Part shown: positions 43,743 to 51,302 of the stretch, in pieces | Position numbering within the stretch: position 1 is the first letter of the stretch | Layout: each line of letters starts with the position of its first letter | Assembly: GCA_022703445.1 (NCBI GenBank) | Contig: JAKLDR010000017.1 | Coordinates: forward strand, 1-58,039 | Source of the DNA: Planctomycetota bacterium | Lineage (GTDB): Bacteria > Planctomycetota > SZUA-567 > JAKLDR01 | Direction: 5' to 3' | Length of the DNA: 58,039 bases | Made by a program: the position numbers and the translations under genes | The notes under the pieces: model-generated | Seen by the model: the letters and a program-made list of their open reading frames with translations, nothing else | What the model was told of the DNA's origin: nothing | The model's database searches: none

Positions 43743-44918
43743 TTAGTCGTCCTTCCCCGAAACCGCTTCCTTCATCAGCGCCTTGGCGATCTCGTCGCGC
43801 TGAATCTGATTGGTCCCTTCGTAGATCTGGGTGATCTTCGCGTCGCGCATGTACTTCTCGATGGGGTACTCGCGCATGTAGCCGTAGCCGCCGTAGACCT
43901 GCACGGCGTCGGTGGCCACCTGCATGGCCGTGTCCGAGGCGAAGCACTTGGCCATGGCCGAGTACTTGGTGGGCCGGCCCTCGCCCTTGTCAACGGTCCG
44001 GGCGGTGGCGTAGGTCAGGGCGCGGGCGGCCTCGACCTTCATGGCCATGTCGGCCAGGAGGAACCCGAGCCCCTGGTTGGCCATCACCGGCTTGCCGAAC
44101 TGCTTGCGGGTGCAGGCGTACTTGACGGCCAGGTCGAGCGCCCCGGCGGCGATGCCCACGGCCTGGGCGGCGACGCCCGGGCGCGAGGCGTTGAAGGTGT
44201 CCATGGCGATCATGAAGCCGCGGCCGGGCTTGCCCAGCATGTTGGCCGCCGGCACGCGGCAGTCCTGGAAGACGAGCTCGCGCGTGGAGGAGGCGCGGAT
44301 GCCCATCTTGTCCTCCTTCTTGCCGAAGGTGAAGCCGGGCGTGCCCTTCTCGACGATGAAGGCCGAGGCGCCGCGGGCGCCCTTGGTCTTGTCGGTCATG
44401 GCGAAGACCGTGTAGGTCTCGGCGACCTCGCCGTTGGATATCCACTGCTTGGTGCCGTTGAGGATGTAGCTGTCGCCGTCCTTCTTGGCGACGGTCTCGA
44501 TGGCCGAGGCGTCGCTTCCGGCGTTGGCCTCGGTGATGGCGAAGGCGGCGATCTTCTTGCCGCTGGCGATGTCCGGAAGGTACTTCTTCTTCTGCTCGTC
44601 GCTGCCGTGGAGGATGATCGGGATGGTGCCCAGCCCGGTGGCCGCGAAGGAGAGCGAAATGCCCGCGCAGGCCTTGGAGAGTTCCTCGACCACGATGCAC
44701 ATGTTCATGATCGGGGTCTTGCCGCCGGCGCCGCCGTACTCGTCGGGGATGTACACGCCGCACAGGTCGCTGGCGGCGATCTCCTTGAAGACCTCCCAGG
44801 GGAAGGTGTTCTTCTCGTCGTACTCGGCGGCCACGGGCCGGATCTTCTTGTCGGCCAGTTCCCTGGCGACGTCGCGCATCATCAGCTGTTCTTCGGTCAG
44901 GCCGTAGTCAAGCTCCAT
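43743..44918 (-). CDS. Acyl-CoA dehydrogenase, short/medium-chain type
   Basis: 391 residues, full length. The catalytic base is Glu367 in IYEGTNQIQR, the position used by short- and medium-chain acyl-CoA and butyryl-CoA dehydrogenases. FAD and substrate segments are present (AFAITEANAGSDASAIET, NGTKQWISNGEVAETY, QVYGGYGYMREYPIEKYMRD). It oxidises an acyl-CoA, or reduces an enoyl-CoA when driven by ETF. Gene order (dehydrogenase, etfB, ferredoxin-etfA) is that of Acetobacterium carCDE and resembles bcd-etfBA of clostridia, so it may work in the reducing direction. Ribosome site GGGAGAGAG precedes the start; the leader contains a GC hairpin. Confidence 0.94.
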   Translation of the reverse strand: MELDYGLTEEQLMMRDVARELADKKIRPVAAEYDEKNTFPWEVFKEIAASDLCGVYIPDEYGGAGGKTPIMNMCIVVEELSKACAGISLSFAATGLGTIPIILHGSDEQKKKYLPDIASGKKIAAFAITEANAGSDASAIETVAKKDGDSYILNGTKQWISNGEVAETYTVFAMTDKTKGARGASAFIVEKGTPGFTFGKKEDKMGIRASSTRELVFQDCRVPAANMLGKPGRGFMIAMDTFNASRPGVAAQAVGIAAGALDLAVKYACTRKQFGKPVMANQGLGFLLADMAMKVEAARALTYATARTVDKGEGRPTKYSAMAKCFASDTAMQVATDAVQVYGGYGYMREYPIEKYMRDAKITQIYEGTNQIQRDEIAKALMKEAVSGKDD

Positions 44919-44952
44919 CGCTCTCTCCCGTCCTAAAGGACTAGCAGGGGGC

Positions 44953-45016
44953 GTCCGGAGCAGCCTCCGGACGGGGCGCTATCTTAGTGACGTAGGCGGG
45001 AAATGCAACTGAAACG
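44953..45016 (-). promoter_or_regulatory. Predicted promoter and leader hairpin of the acyl-CoA dehydrogenase-etf operon
   Basis: On the minus strand TTGCAT, a 16-base spacer and TAAGAT lie at roughly 45011-44984, inside the AT-richer patch 44980-45016. Downstream, in the predicted leader, GTCCGGAG and CTCCGGAC (44953-44972) form an 8-9 bp stem with a 4-base loop; a smaller GTCCT/AGGAC inverted repeat lies next to the ribosome site. This could be an operator or RNA control element. Confidence 0.4.
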
Positions 45017-45023
45017 GGTGGGG

Positions 45024-45112
45024 GGGCTTTGGGCTTTGGGCTTTCGGCTTTCGGCTTTGGGCTTTGGGAGCGGCAGTAGTGCTCAGAGCCCAAAGTCCAA
45101 GGCCCAAAGCCC
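45024..45112. repeat. Heptamer-phased inverted repeat
   Basis: Left arm 45024-45065 is six exact 7-bp words: GGGCTTT three times, CGGCTTT twice, then GGGCTTT. Right arm 45085-45112 is four words, which on the other strand read GGGCTTT, GGGCCTT, GGACTTT, GGGCTCT. It ends 8 bases from the stop of the DUF1638 gene and lies upstream of the acyl-CoA dehydrogenase promoter. The same words recur at 57410. Confidence 0.88.
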
Positions 45113-45120
45113 GCTTGGCT

Positions 45121-45888
45121 TCAGCCCGCCGCCTCCGCCCGCATGATGTCCCCGCCCGGGTCGCCGGCGGCCACCCGGTGGCCCGGCGGCACTACCAGGA
45201 ACTCGCTGGCCGGCCAGTCGCCGGACACGAGCCTCTCGATGAGCGCCAGGCTGCCGTCGGTCCGCTCGAAGGTCCAGCCGCGCTCGGCGGCCTTGGCCCG
45301 GGCGGCCCGCTCGGCATCGGCGCCCACCGCGAACGGCGGGGCGATGTAGAGCATCCGGGTGTAGTGCTTGAGCCCCCCGGTGAGCTGTTCCATGATGAAG
45401 TCGGCGTTCTCCTCGCCGTACTCGGCGACGAGATCCTCGCGGGACTTCCCCCAACCGAGCTTGTCCTTGATGTTGGGCACGCCGGCCGGCGAGGCCAGGT
45501 TGGTGTGGTCGCGCTCCAGCCAGCCCGGGCTGAGGAAGTAGGTGCCGGGGGACTGCCCGAAGACCTCGTCGTAGCGCGCGCGTGAGCCGAGCAGCAGGGT
45601 GATGCAGTCGTGAGCCCGGGGGACGACCAGCGGGACGCTCCGGGCGGCCAGGCCCACGATGCCGTTGTTGCAGAGCGCGTAGGCCAGCCCCACCGCGTCG
45701 TAGAGCTCCGGGTCGGCGGCGTCCACCTTCTTCTGGAGCGCGTCGGCCATCCCCGGCTTCTCGACGTCGTGCAGGCCCTGGGTGACCAGCTCCACGTCCA
45801 CGATCCGCGGGCTGCGGGCGGCGGCATGGTGCACCTCGCGGGCCAGGACTTCGCAGGTCAGGATCAGCAGTCTCTTCTGCTCGGACAC
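45121..45888 (-). CDS. DUF1638 family protein
   Basis: 255 residues from GTG at 45888, two bases after the upstream stop and preceded by CGGGAG. The opening KRLLILTCEVLAREVHHAA and the central VGLAYALCNNGIVGLAAR, then PRAHDCITLLLGSRARYDEVF, fit the DUF1638 family. In methanogens and some anaerobes, DUF1638 genes lie with corrinoid methyltransferases and their activators; no such gene is in this window. The biochemical function is not known. It is the last gene of a three-gene unit with two Cys-rich sister proteins. Confidence 0.78.
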   Translation of the reverse strand: MSEQKRLLILTCEVLAREVHHAAARSPRIVDVELVTQGLHDVEKPGMADALQKKVDAADPELYDAVGLAYALCNNGIVGLAARSVPLVVPRAHDCITLLLGSRARYDEVFGQSPGTYFLSPGWLERDHTNLASPAGVPNIKDKLGWGKSREDLVAEYGEENADFIMEQLTGGLKHYTRMLYIAPPFAVGADAERAARAKAAERGWTFERTDGSLALIERLVSGDWPASEFLVVPPGHRVAAGDPGGDIMRAEAAG

Positions 45889-45890
45889 GG

Positions 45891-46253
45891 TCAGGTCACT
45901 CCCGGGGCGAAGCCCCGCTTGGGGTAGGCCGCGATCACCTGAAGCACCTCGCGCACGAAGGCGCACTCGCAGCGGGCCGGGCAGGGCCTGAGCTCATCAC
46001 GGTGCAGGCAGTGTCCGGGGCAGTCGGCCTGCCCGGTGCGGCGCTCCTGATACACCGGCCCGGCGTAGAGGTCGACACAGGACTCCGCCTTCAGCGCCAG
46101 GGTGGTGCCGCAGGAATGGGCAAACAGGAAGAGACCCGCGCCCAGGTCGTCGAAAGCACACTGGTAGCCGACCAGTCGCAGCCCAGGATCGGCCAGGAAG
46201 CCGTCCCGGTCCGCCCAGATGTGTCGGCAGTTTCCGCAGGTCTTGAAGCTCAC
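45891..46253 (-). CDS. Small Cys-rich conserved protein, sister B
   Basis: 120 residues from GTG at 46253, which overlaps the upstream stop as GTGA. Eleven or more cysteines are arranged around CGNC near the N-terminus, HSCGTTLAL in the middle and CPGHC, CPARCEC near the C-terminus, a layout suited to binding zinc or an Fe-S cluster. It aligns along its length with the upstream gene (FLADP, GCGTTxAI, DLYSGPV, CPxxC, FVREIL). I recall similar hypothetical proteins from deltaproteobacteria, but no function is known to me. A redox or metal-handling partner of the DUF1638 protein is only inferred. Confidence 0.72.
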   Translation of the reverse strand: MSFKTCGNCRHIWADRDGFLADPGLRLVGYQCAFDDLGAGLFLFAHSCGTTLALKAESCVDLYAGPVYQERRTGQADCPGHCLHRDELRPCPARCECAFVREVLQVIAAYPKRGFAPGVT

Positions 46254-46609
46254 GGCCGCTTCGTCGCCGTAATCCGCAAGACGGACTGGAGTATCTCCCG
46301 GACGAAGGCCGAGGCGCACTGGGCCGGGCAGGAGTCCAGGTTCTTGGGGTCGAAGCACTTGCGGGGGCACTTGGCCGACGGCGCCCAGTTCACCTTGTGG
46401 ACCGGACCGGAGTACAGGTCGGCGAAGTGCCGCACGGGAATGGCGATGGTCGTGCCGCAGCCGGCGACCTTGTGGTCGAAGACCAGCGCGCTGCCACGGG
46501 GGTTGTCGGTGTCCACCTGGCAGCCGGAGAGCGCCACCGCCGGATCGGCCAGGAAGGCTTCCCGGCCGGGCCAGCGACAGTCGCACTGCGGGCACTTGCG
46601 GAAAGGCAT
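46250..46609 (-). CDS. Small Cys-rich conserved protein, sister A
   Basis: 119 residues from ATG at 46609. Cysteine motifs: CPQCDC near the N-terminus, GCGTTIAI in the middle, CPRKCFDPKNLDSCPAQC near the end. It is a diverged copy of the downstream gene. No ribosome site lies before the ATG, but a promoter (TTGATT, 16 bases, TATCAT) places the predicted transcript start at or within a base or two of the ATG, so translation may be leaderless. An upstream in-frame GTG at 46627 is less likely. Function unknown. Confidence 0.7.
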   Translation of the reverse strand: MPFRKCPQCDCRWPGREAFLADPAVALSGCQVDTDNPRGSALVFDHKVAGCGTTIAIPVRHFADLYSGPVHKVNWAPSAKCPRKCFDPKNLDSCPAQCASAFVREILQSVLRITATKRP

Positions 46610-46615
46610 GACGGC

Positions 46616-46643
46616 ATGATAGTCCACCCCGGATCGGAATCAA
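46616..46643 (-). promoter_or_regulatory. Predicted promoter giving a leaderless transcript
   Basis: Minus strand TTGATT (46643-46638), 16-base spacer, TATCAT (46621-46616). The -10 box ends six bases before the ATG at 46609, so a normal start distance falls on the start codon itself. Confidence 0.5.
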
Positions 46644-46732
46644 GCCGCCACCGGCCTGGCATTCGGCATCCGGACCGTGTAACATGGGCGGTGTGCCGCT
46701 TGGCCTTTCCACCGACGGCCCGGAGAATCGGA

Positions 46733-48259
46733 TTGGATTCCGCTCTTAAGACAGCCAACGCGGTGGACCGCGCCAGGCCGGCCACGGCGGACTGGGTGCG
46801 CCTGCCGCCCGGCGCGCGCGTCGAGCAGCTGCGCGGGTTGCGCCTGGCTGCGGTCGACCGGCTGGAACCGCTCCTGGCGGCGGTGCAGGCTGACACCGGC
46901 AAGGTCCGCGCCGAAGCGCTCATGACCGACATACTCCCGGCCCTGGAACAGATGCTCTGCTACGAGCGCACCGCGGAGCAGGTCCTGGCCCCGCGGCGGC
47001 GTCCCGGATCGCTGCTCTTCCCGGGCGCCGGAGCTTCCGTGCAGTACCGGCCGTTCGGCGTCGTCCTGGTGATAGCCCCCTGGAACAATCCGCTGCAGCT
47101 CTCGCTGCTGCCGGCGGCCACCGCGCTCTTGGCTGGCAATGCCGTGGTCGTCAAACCGTCCGAGCGCACGCCGACGGTGGCCGCAGAACTGCGCGCGCTT
47201 TTCACTGCCGCGGGCCTGGCCGAGCCGCTCGTCCAGGTCATCGAAGGCGGGCCGGATGTGGCCGCCGGGCTGGTCCGGGCGCGGCCCGACCTGGTCTTCT
47301 TCACGGGCGGAGCCGCCGGGGGCCGGGCCGTGCTCCGCCTGGCTGCCGAGCAGTGCATCCCAACCATCATGGAACTCGGCGGCAAGGACCCCATGCTGGT
47401 CTTTGCCGACGCCGACCTGGAGCGCGCCGCCGCAGGCGCGGTCTACGGGGCCTTCGCCCACGACGGGCAGCACTGCATCTCGGTCGAGCGCCTGCTGGTC
47501 GAGCGGCCGGTCTGCGCGGAGTTCGCCCGCGCGGTCGCCGCCGGCGCCGCGGGGCTCTCGCGCGGCCGGGACATCGCCGCGGAGCTCAGACCCGAGGCCG
47601 AGGTCCGGGCCCTCGGGCGGATCGCCGAGGCCCTGGCCGGCGGCGCGCGGCTGCTCACTCCCGCGCCCGGGGGGCGGCCGCAGCTGCCGGCGGTGCTGGT
47701 CGACGTGCCGCTCGACTCGGCGCTCATGCGCGAGGAGACCTTCGGCCCGGTCCTCCCGGTGGCCGCCTTCGACGGCGAGGACGAGGCCGTGCGCCTGGCC
47801 AACTCGTGCAGCCTGGGCCTGGGCGCCAGCGTCTGGACCTCCGACCAGGTCCGGGCCCGGCGCGTGGCCGACCGGCTCGAGTGCGGCGCGGTCTGCATCA
47901 ACAACGTGCTGGTCAACGCCGGCCACCCGGCGCTGCCCTTCGGCGGCGTCAAGGGCAGTGGCTTCGGCCGCTACCACGGGCCGGAGGGGCTGCTGGCCTT
48001 CGTCCAGCCCCAGGCGGTCTGCGAACAGACCGGCCGCGCGGGACGCGAGCTGAACTGGTTCCCCTACGGGCCGGACCTGGAGGGAATAACCACGGACCTC
48101 ATCCGATTGCGCTATGGCAGGAGTCCGGGGCTGCTGGCGCGGCTGTCCGACTGGCTGTCGCTGGGCCGGCGCCGCTCGGCCCGGATGCGTGAACTGGCCC
48201 GCGCGCGCGCCTTCGGGGTGCCCCCCGTGAATTCGGGGCAGGATGGAGACTCCCAATGA
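46733..48259 (+). CDS. Aldehyde dehydrogenase, likely 4,4'-diapocarotenal dehydrogenase (AldH/CrtNc type)
   Basis: 508 residues from TTG at 46733; GGAG stands 7 bases upstream, while longer versions would run into the divergent promoter region. The ALDH active site is intact: Glu214 in MELGGKDP and catalytic Cys248 in DGQHCISVERL, 34 residues apart as usual, with VLVIAPWNNPLQL and FFTGGAAGGRAV for NAD(P) binding. It overlaps crtP by four bases (ATGA). With CrtP and CrtN encoded next, it most likely oxidises the carotenoid aldehyde to the acid, as in staphyloxanthin-type pathways. A hydrophobic C-terminal region (LLARLSDWLSLGRR) may touch the membrane. Confidence 0.85.
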   Translation: MDSALKTANAVDRARPATADWVRLPPGARVEQLRGLRLAAVDRLEPLLAAVQADTGKVRAEALMTDILPALEQMLCYERTAEQVLAPRRRPGSLLFPGAGASVQYRPFGVVLVIAPWNNPLQLSLLPAATALLAGNAVVVKPSERTPTVAAELRALFTAAGLAEPLVQVIEGGPDVAAGLVRARPDLVFFTGGAAGGRAVLRLAAEQCIPTIMELGGKDPMLVFADADLERAAAGAVYGAFAHDGQHCISVERLLVERPVCAEFARAVAAGAAGLSRGRDIAAELRPEAEVRALGRIAEALAGGARLLTPAPGGRPQLPAVLVDVPLDSALMREETFGPVLPVAAFDGEDEAVRLANSCSLGLGASVWTSDQVRARRVADRLECGAVCINNVLVNAGHPALPFGGVKGSGFGRYHGPEGLLAFVQPQAVCEQTGRAGRELNWFPYGPDLEGITTDLIRLRYGRSPGLLARLSDWLSLGRRRSARMRELARARAFGVPPVNSGQDGDSQ

Positions 48260-49758
48260 CTCAGCCGCCCGGCAGGAAGGCGATCGTCATCGGCGCGGGC
48301 CTGGGCGGCATCGGCGCATCGGTGTCCCTGGCCGCCGCCGGCTGGGACGTGGAGGTCTTCGAGAAGAACGCGCACGCTGGCGGCAAGCTCAACCTCCTCC
48401 AGCGCGAGGGCTTCTCCTTCGACCTGGGGCCCTCGATCCTGACCATGCCCCAGGTCTTCGAACGGCTCTGCGCGCGCGCCGGGAAGCGCCTGGCCGACTA
48501 CGTCGAGATCCAGACGGTCACTCCCCACTGGCGGAACTTCTTCGAGGACGGGACCGTCATCGACCTCCACCCCTCCGCCGCGGAGACCGTCGCCCACAGC
48601 CCGTCGCTCGGCCCGCAGGACCGGACCGACCTCGAGTCCTTCCTGGCCTACTCCCGGCGGCTCTACGAGAAGTCCACGCCGGGCTACTTCGACCTGGGAC
48701 TGGACACGGTCCGGGAGATGGTCCGGCACCAGGGGGTGATCTCGGCGCTGCTGGACTTCGACCTGTTCTCGACCATGGACGCCGGTGTCGGCCGCCGGGT
48801 GAAGAACCAGCACCTCCGCGAGGTGCTCGACTACTTCGTGAAGTACGTGGGCTCCTCGCCCTTCCACGCGCCGGGCGTGCTCAACCTGATGGCCCACGTG
48901 CAGAGCGAGTTCGGCCTGTGGTACGTGAAGGGCGGGCTCTACAACCTGGCCCTGGGGCTGGCCCGGCTGATGGTCGACGCCGGTGCCAAGCTGCACACCG
49001 GTGCCGAAGTGGTCGAGATCCTCCGGGACGGCGGCCGGGCCGCGGGCGTGCGCCTGGCCGACGGTTCGGAGCGGCGAGCCGACGTGGTGGTCAGCAACAT
49101 GGAGGTGATCCCCGCCCACCGCCGGCTGCTCGGCGAGGGTGAGGCCGAACTCCGGCGCTTCGACCGCTTCGAGCCGGCCTGCTCGGGGCTGGTGCTCCAC
49201 CTGGGCACCGACCGCATCTACCCGCAGCTGGCCCACCACAACTTCCTCTACTCGAAGAACCCGCGCGAGCACTTCGAGACCGTCTTCCGCAAGCGGCAGC
49301 TGCCCGGGGATCCGACCATCTACCTGGTCGCGCCGACCCGCAGCGACCCGAGCCAGGCGCCGCCGGGCTGCGACAACCTCAAGATCCTGCCGCACATCCC
49401 CTACATCCAGGATCCGCCCTTCGGCCCGGAGGACTACGGGCGGCTCCGCGAGCGGGTCCTCGACAAGCTCGAGCGCATGGGCCTGACCGACCTGCGCCGG
49501 CACGTGATCTTCGAGCACATGTGGACGCCGGATGACATCCAGAAGCTCTACTACTCGAACTGCGGCGCGATCTACGGGGTGGTCTCCGACCGCCGGAAGA
49601 ACCAGGGCTTCAAGGCTCCCAAAAAGAGCGACCGCTGGGAGGGGCTCTGGTTCGTCGGCGGCAGCGTCAATCCCGGCGGGGGCATGCCCATGGCGCTGCT
49701 CTCCGGGCAGATGGTGGCCGACCGGATTCTAGGACAGAAGGGGAACGCCAAACCATGA
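48256..49758 (+). CDS. crtP: 4,4'-diaponeurosporene oxidase-like protein (CrtP/CrtNb)
   Basis: 500 residues. FAD-binding VIGAGLGGIGA starts at ~11. It matches staphylococcal CrtP along its length in remembered landmarks: FDLGPSILTMP, VKYVGSS, SNMEVIP, LAHHNFLYS, DPTIYLVAPT, LPHIPYIQDPPF, MGLTDLRRHVIFEH, GAIYGVVSDRRKNQGFK and VGGSVNPGGGMPM. CrtP oxidises the terminal methyl of C30 carotenoids to an aldehyde. It is placed between AldH and CrtN with ATGA overlaps on both sides, so the three are translationally coupled. The substrate chain length is inferred from the match. Confidence 0.9.
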   Translation: MTQPPGRKAIVIGAGLGGIGASVSLAAAGWDVEVFEKNAHAGGKLNLLQREGFSFDLGPSILTMPQVFERLCARAGKRLADYVEIQTVTPHWRNFFEDGTVIDLHPSAAETVAHSPSLGPQDRTDLESFLAYSRRLYEKSTPGYFDLGLDTVREMVRHQGVISALLDFDLFSTMDAGVGRRVKNQHLREVLDYFVKYVGSSPFHAPGVLNLMAHVQSEFGLWYVKGGLYNLALGLARLMVDAGAKLHTGAEVVEILRDGGRAAGVRLADGSERRADVVVSNMEVIPAHRRLLGEGEAELRRFDRFEPACSGLVLHLGTDRIYPQLAHHNFLYSKNPREHFETVFRKRQLPGDPTIYLVAPTRSDPSQAPPGCDNLKILPHIPYIQDPPFGPEDYGRLRERVLDKLERMGLTDLRRHVIFEHMWTPDDIQKLYYSNCGAIYGVVSDRRKNQGFKAPKKSDRWEGLWFVGGSVNPGGGMPMALLSGQMVADRILGQKGNAKP

Positions 49759-51302
49759 GCTCCAAGCACGTGGTCATCGTCGGCGCCGGCCCGGGCGGGC
49801 TGACCAGCGCCATGCTCCTGGCCCATCGCGGCTGCAGGGTCACGGTCTTCGAGAAGGAGCCGGTCGTCGGCGGGCGCAACGCGGCCATCACCGAGGCGGG
49901 CTACACCTGGGACACCGGCCCGACCTTCCTGATGATGAGCTACATCCTCAAGGAGATGTTCCAGGAGACCGGCCGGAAGGTCGAGGACTACCTGCACTTC
50001 ACCGCCCTGGACCCGCTCTACCGGCTGGTCCTGGGGGACATGGACTTCCGCCCTTCTCCGGATGCGGCCAAGATGCGCGCGAGGATCGCCGAGGCCTTTC
50101 CGGGCAACGAGACCGGACTGGACCGTTTCCTGACAAAGGAGAGGACCCGCTACGAGAGGCTCTTCCCCTGCCTGCAGAAGGACTACTCGAGCCTCCGGGC
50201 CTTCCTGGATCCCATCTTCCTCAAGGCCGCCCCGCAGCTCGGGCTGGGGCGTTCGCTCTTCGACAACCTGGGGCGCTACTTCGCCCCCGACCGGCTCAAG
50301 CTCTGCTTCACCTTCCAGGCCAAGTACCTGGGCATGTCGCCCTGGCAGTGCCCGGCGCTCTTCACCATGCTGTCGTTCATCGAGCACGCCTTCGGCATCC
50401 TCCACGTCCGCGGCGGACTGAACAAGATCTCCGAGGCCATGGCCAAGGTGGCCCGCGAGGAGGGCGCCGAGATCCACCTGGGCGCGCCGGTCCGGAAGCT
50501 CCTGCTGGAGGGGCGCCGCGTTGTCGGGGTGGAGATGGAGAGCGGCGGTAAGGTCGCGGCCGACGCGGTCTTCGTCAACGCCGACTTCGGCCACGCCATG
50601 AAGACTCTCGTTCCCCCCGGCGTGCTCCGCAAGTACGCCCCGGAGCGGCTCGGACGCCTAAAGGTCTCCTGCTCGACCTTCATGCTCTATCTGGGCGTGA
50701 AGAAGCGCTATGACCATCTGCCGCACCACAGCATTCTGTTCGCCGACGACTACCGCCGGAACATCACCGAGGTGGCGGACAGGCTCGTCCTCTCCGCCGA
50801 CCCGTCCATCTACGTCCAGAACGCCAGCCCCACCGATCCGACGCTGGCGCCCGAGGGCTGTTCGACCATCTACATCCTGGTGCCGGTGCCCAACAACCGC
50901 GGCCGGATCGACTGGGCGCGCGAGGGCGACGCCTTCCGGGACAGGGTCCTGGAGCTGGCCGAGCGCCGCGGCGGCTACGCCGGGCTGCGTGAGAGCATCG
51001 CCGTGGAGAGGCGCACCACCCCGGCCGACTGGGAGAACAGCCACGGGGTCTTCGAGGGCGCCACCTTCAACCTGGCCCACAACTTCGGGCAGCTGCTCTA
51101 CTTCCGGCCGCACAACCGCTTCCAGGAGCTGGAGAACTGCTGGCTGGTCGGCGGCGGCACCCACCCGGGCAGCGGGCTGCCGACCATCTACGAGTCCGCC
51201 CGTATCTCGGCCAACAGCTTCTGCCGGGCCTTCGGCCTGGGCTACAGCGTGCCCTCCAGCGTGGGCAACAAGGAGCTGGTCAGGCCGGAGCCGCCCGTCT
51301 GA
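49755..51302 (+). CDS. crtN: Dehydrosqualene/squalene desaturase (CrtN-like)
   Basis: 515 residues of the CrtI/CrtN phytoene-desaturase family, FAD motif VIVGAGPGGLTSAM. Its closest remembered match is CrtN rather than CrtP: SCSTFMLYLGVKK, HHSILFADDYRRNITE, DPSIYVQNASPTDP, LAPEGCSTIYILVP, NLAHNFGQLLYFRP, LVGGGTHPGSGLPT. CrtN desaturates a C30 backbone to diaponeurosporene. No squalene or dehydrosqualene synthase gene is in the window, so the backbone must come from elsewhere. In planctomycetes a squalene route to C30 carotenoids is known. It overlaps the previous gene by four bases and the next start by one base. Confidence 0.9.
   Translation: MSSKHVVIVGAGPGGLTSAMLLAHRGCRVTVFEKEPVVGGRNAAITEAGYTWDTGPTFLMMSYILKEMFQETGRKVEDYLHFTALDPLYRLVLGDMDFRPSPDAAKMRARIAEAFPGNETGLDRFLTKERTRYERLFPCLQKDYSSLRAFLDPIFLKAAPQLGLGRSLFDNLGRYFAPDRLKLCFTFQAKYLGMSPWQCPALFTMLSFIEHAFGILHVRGGLNKISEAMAKVAREEGAEIHLGAPVRKLLLEGRRVVGVEMESGGKVAADAVFVNADFGHAMKTLVPPGVLRKYAPERLGRLKVSCSTFMLYLGVKKRYDHLPHHSILFADDYRRNITEVADRLVLSADPSIYVQNASPTDPTLAPEGCSTIYILVPVPNNRGRIDWAREGDAFRDRVLELAERRGGYAGLRESIAVERRTTPADWENSHGVFEGATFNLAHNFGQLLYFRPHNRFQELENCWLVGGGTHPGSGLPTIYESARISANSFCRAFGLGYSVPSSVGNKELVRPEPPV

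Noticed and set aside
44919..45120. tRNA or other standard RNA gene in intergenic gaps
   Set aside because: I looked for cloverleaf and T-loop (GTTCRA) patterns in the larger gaps and saw none that fit.
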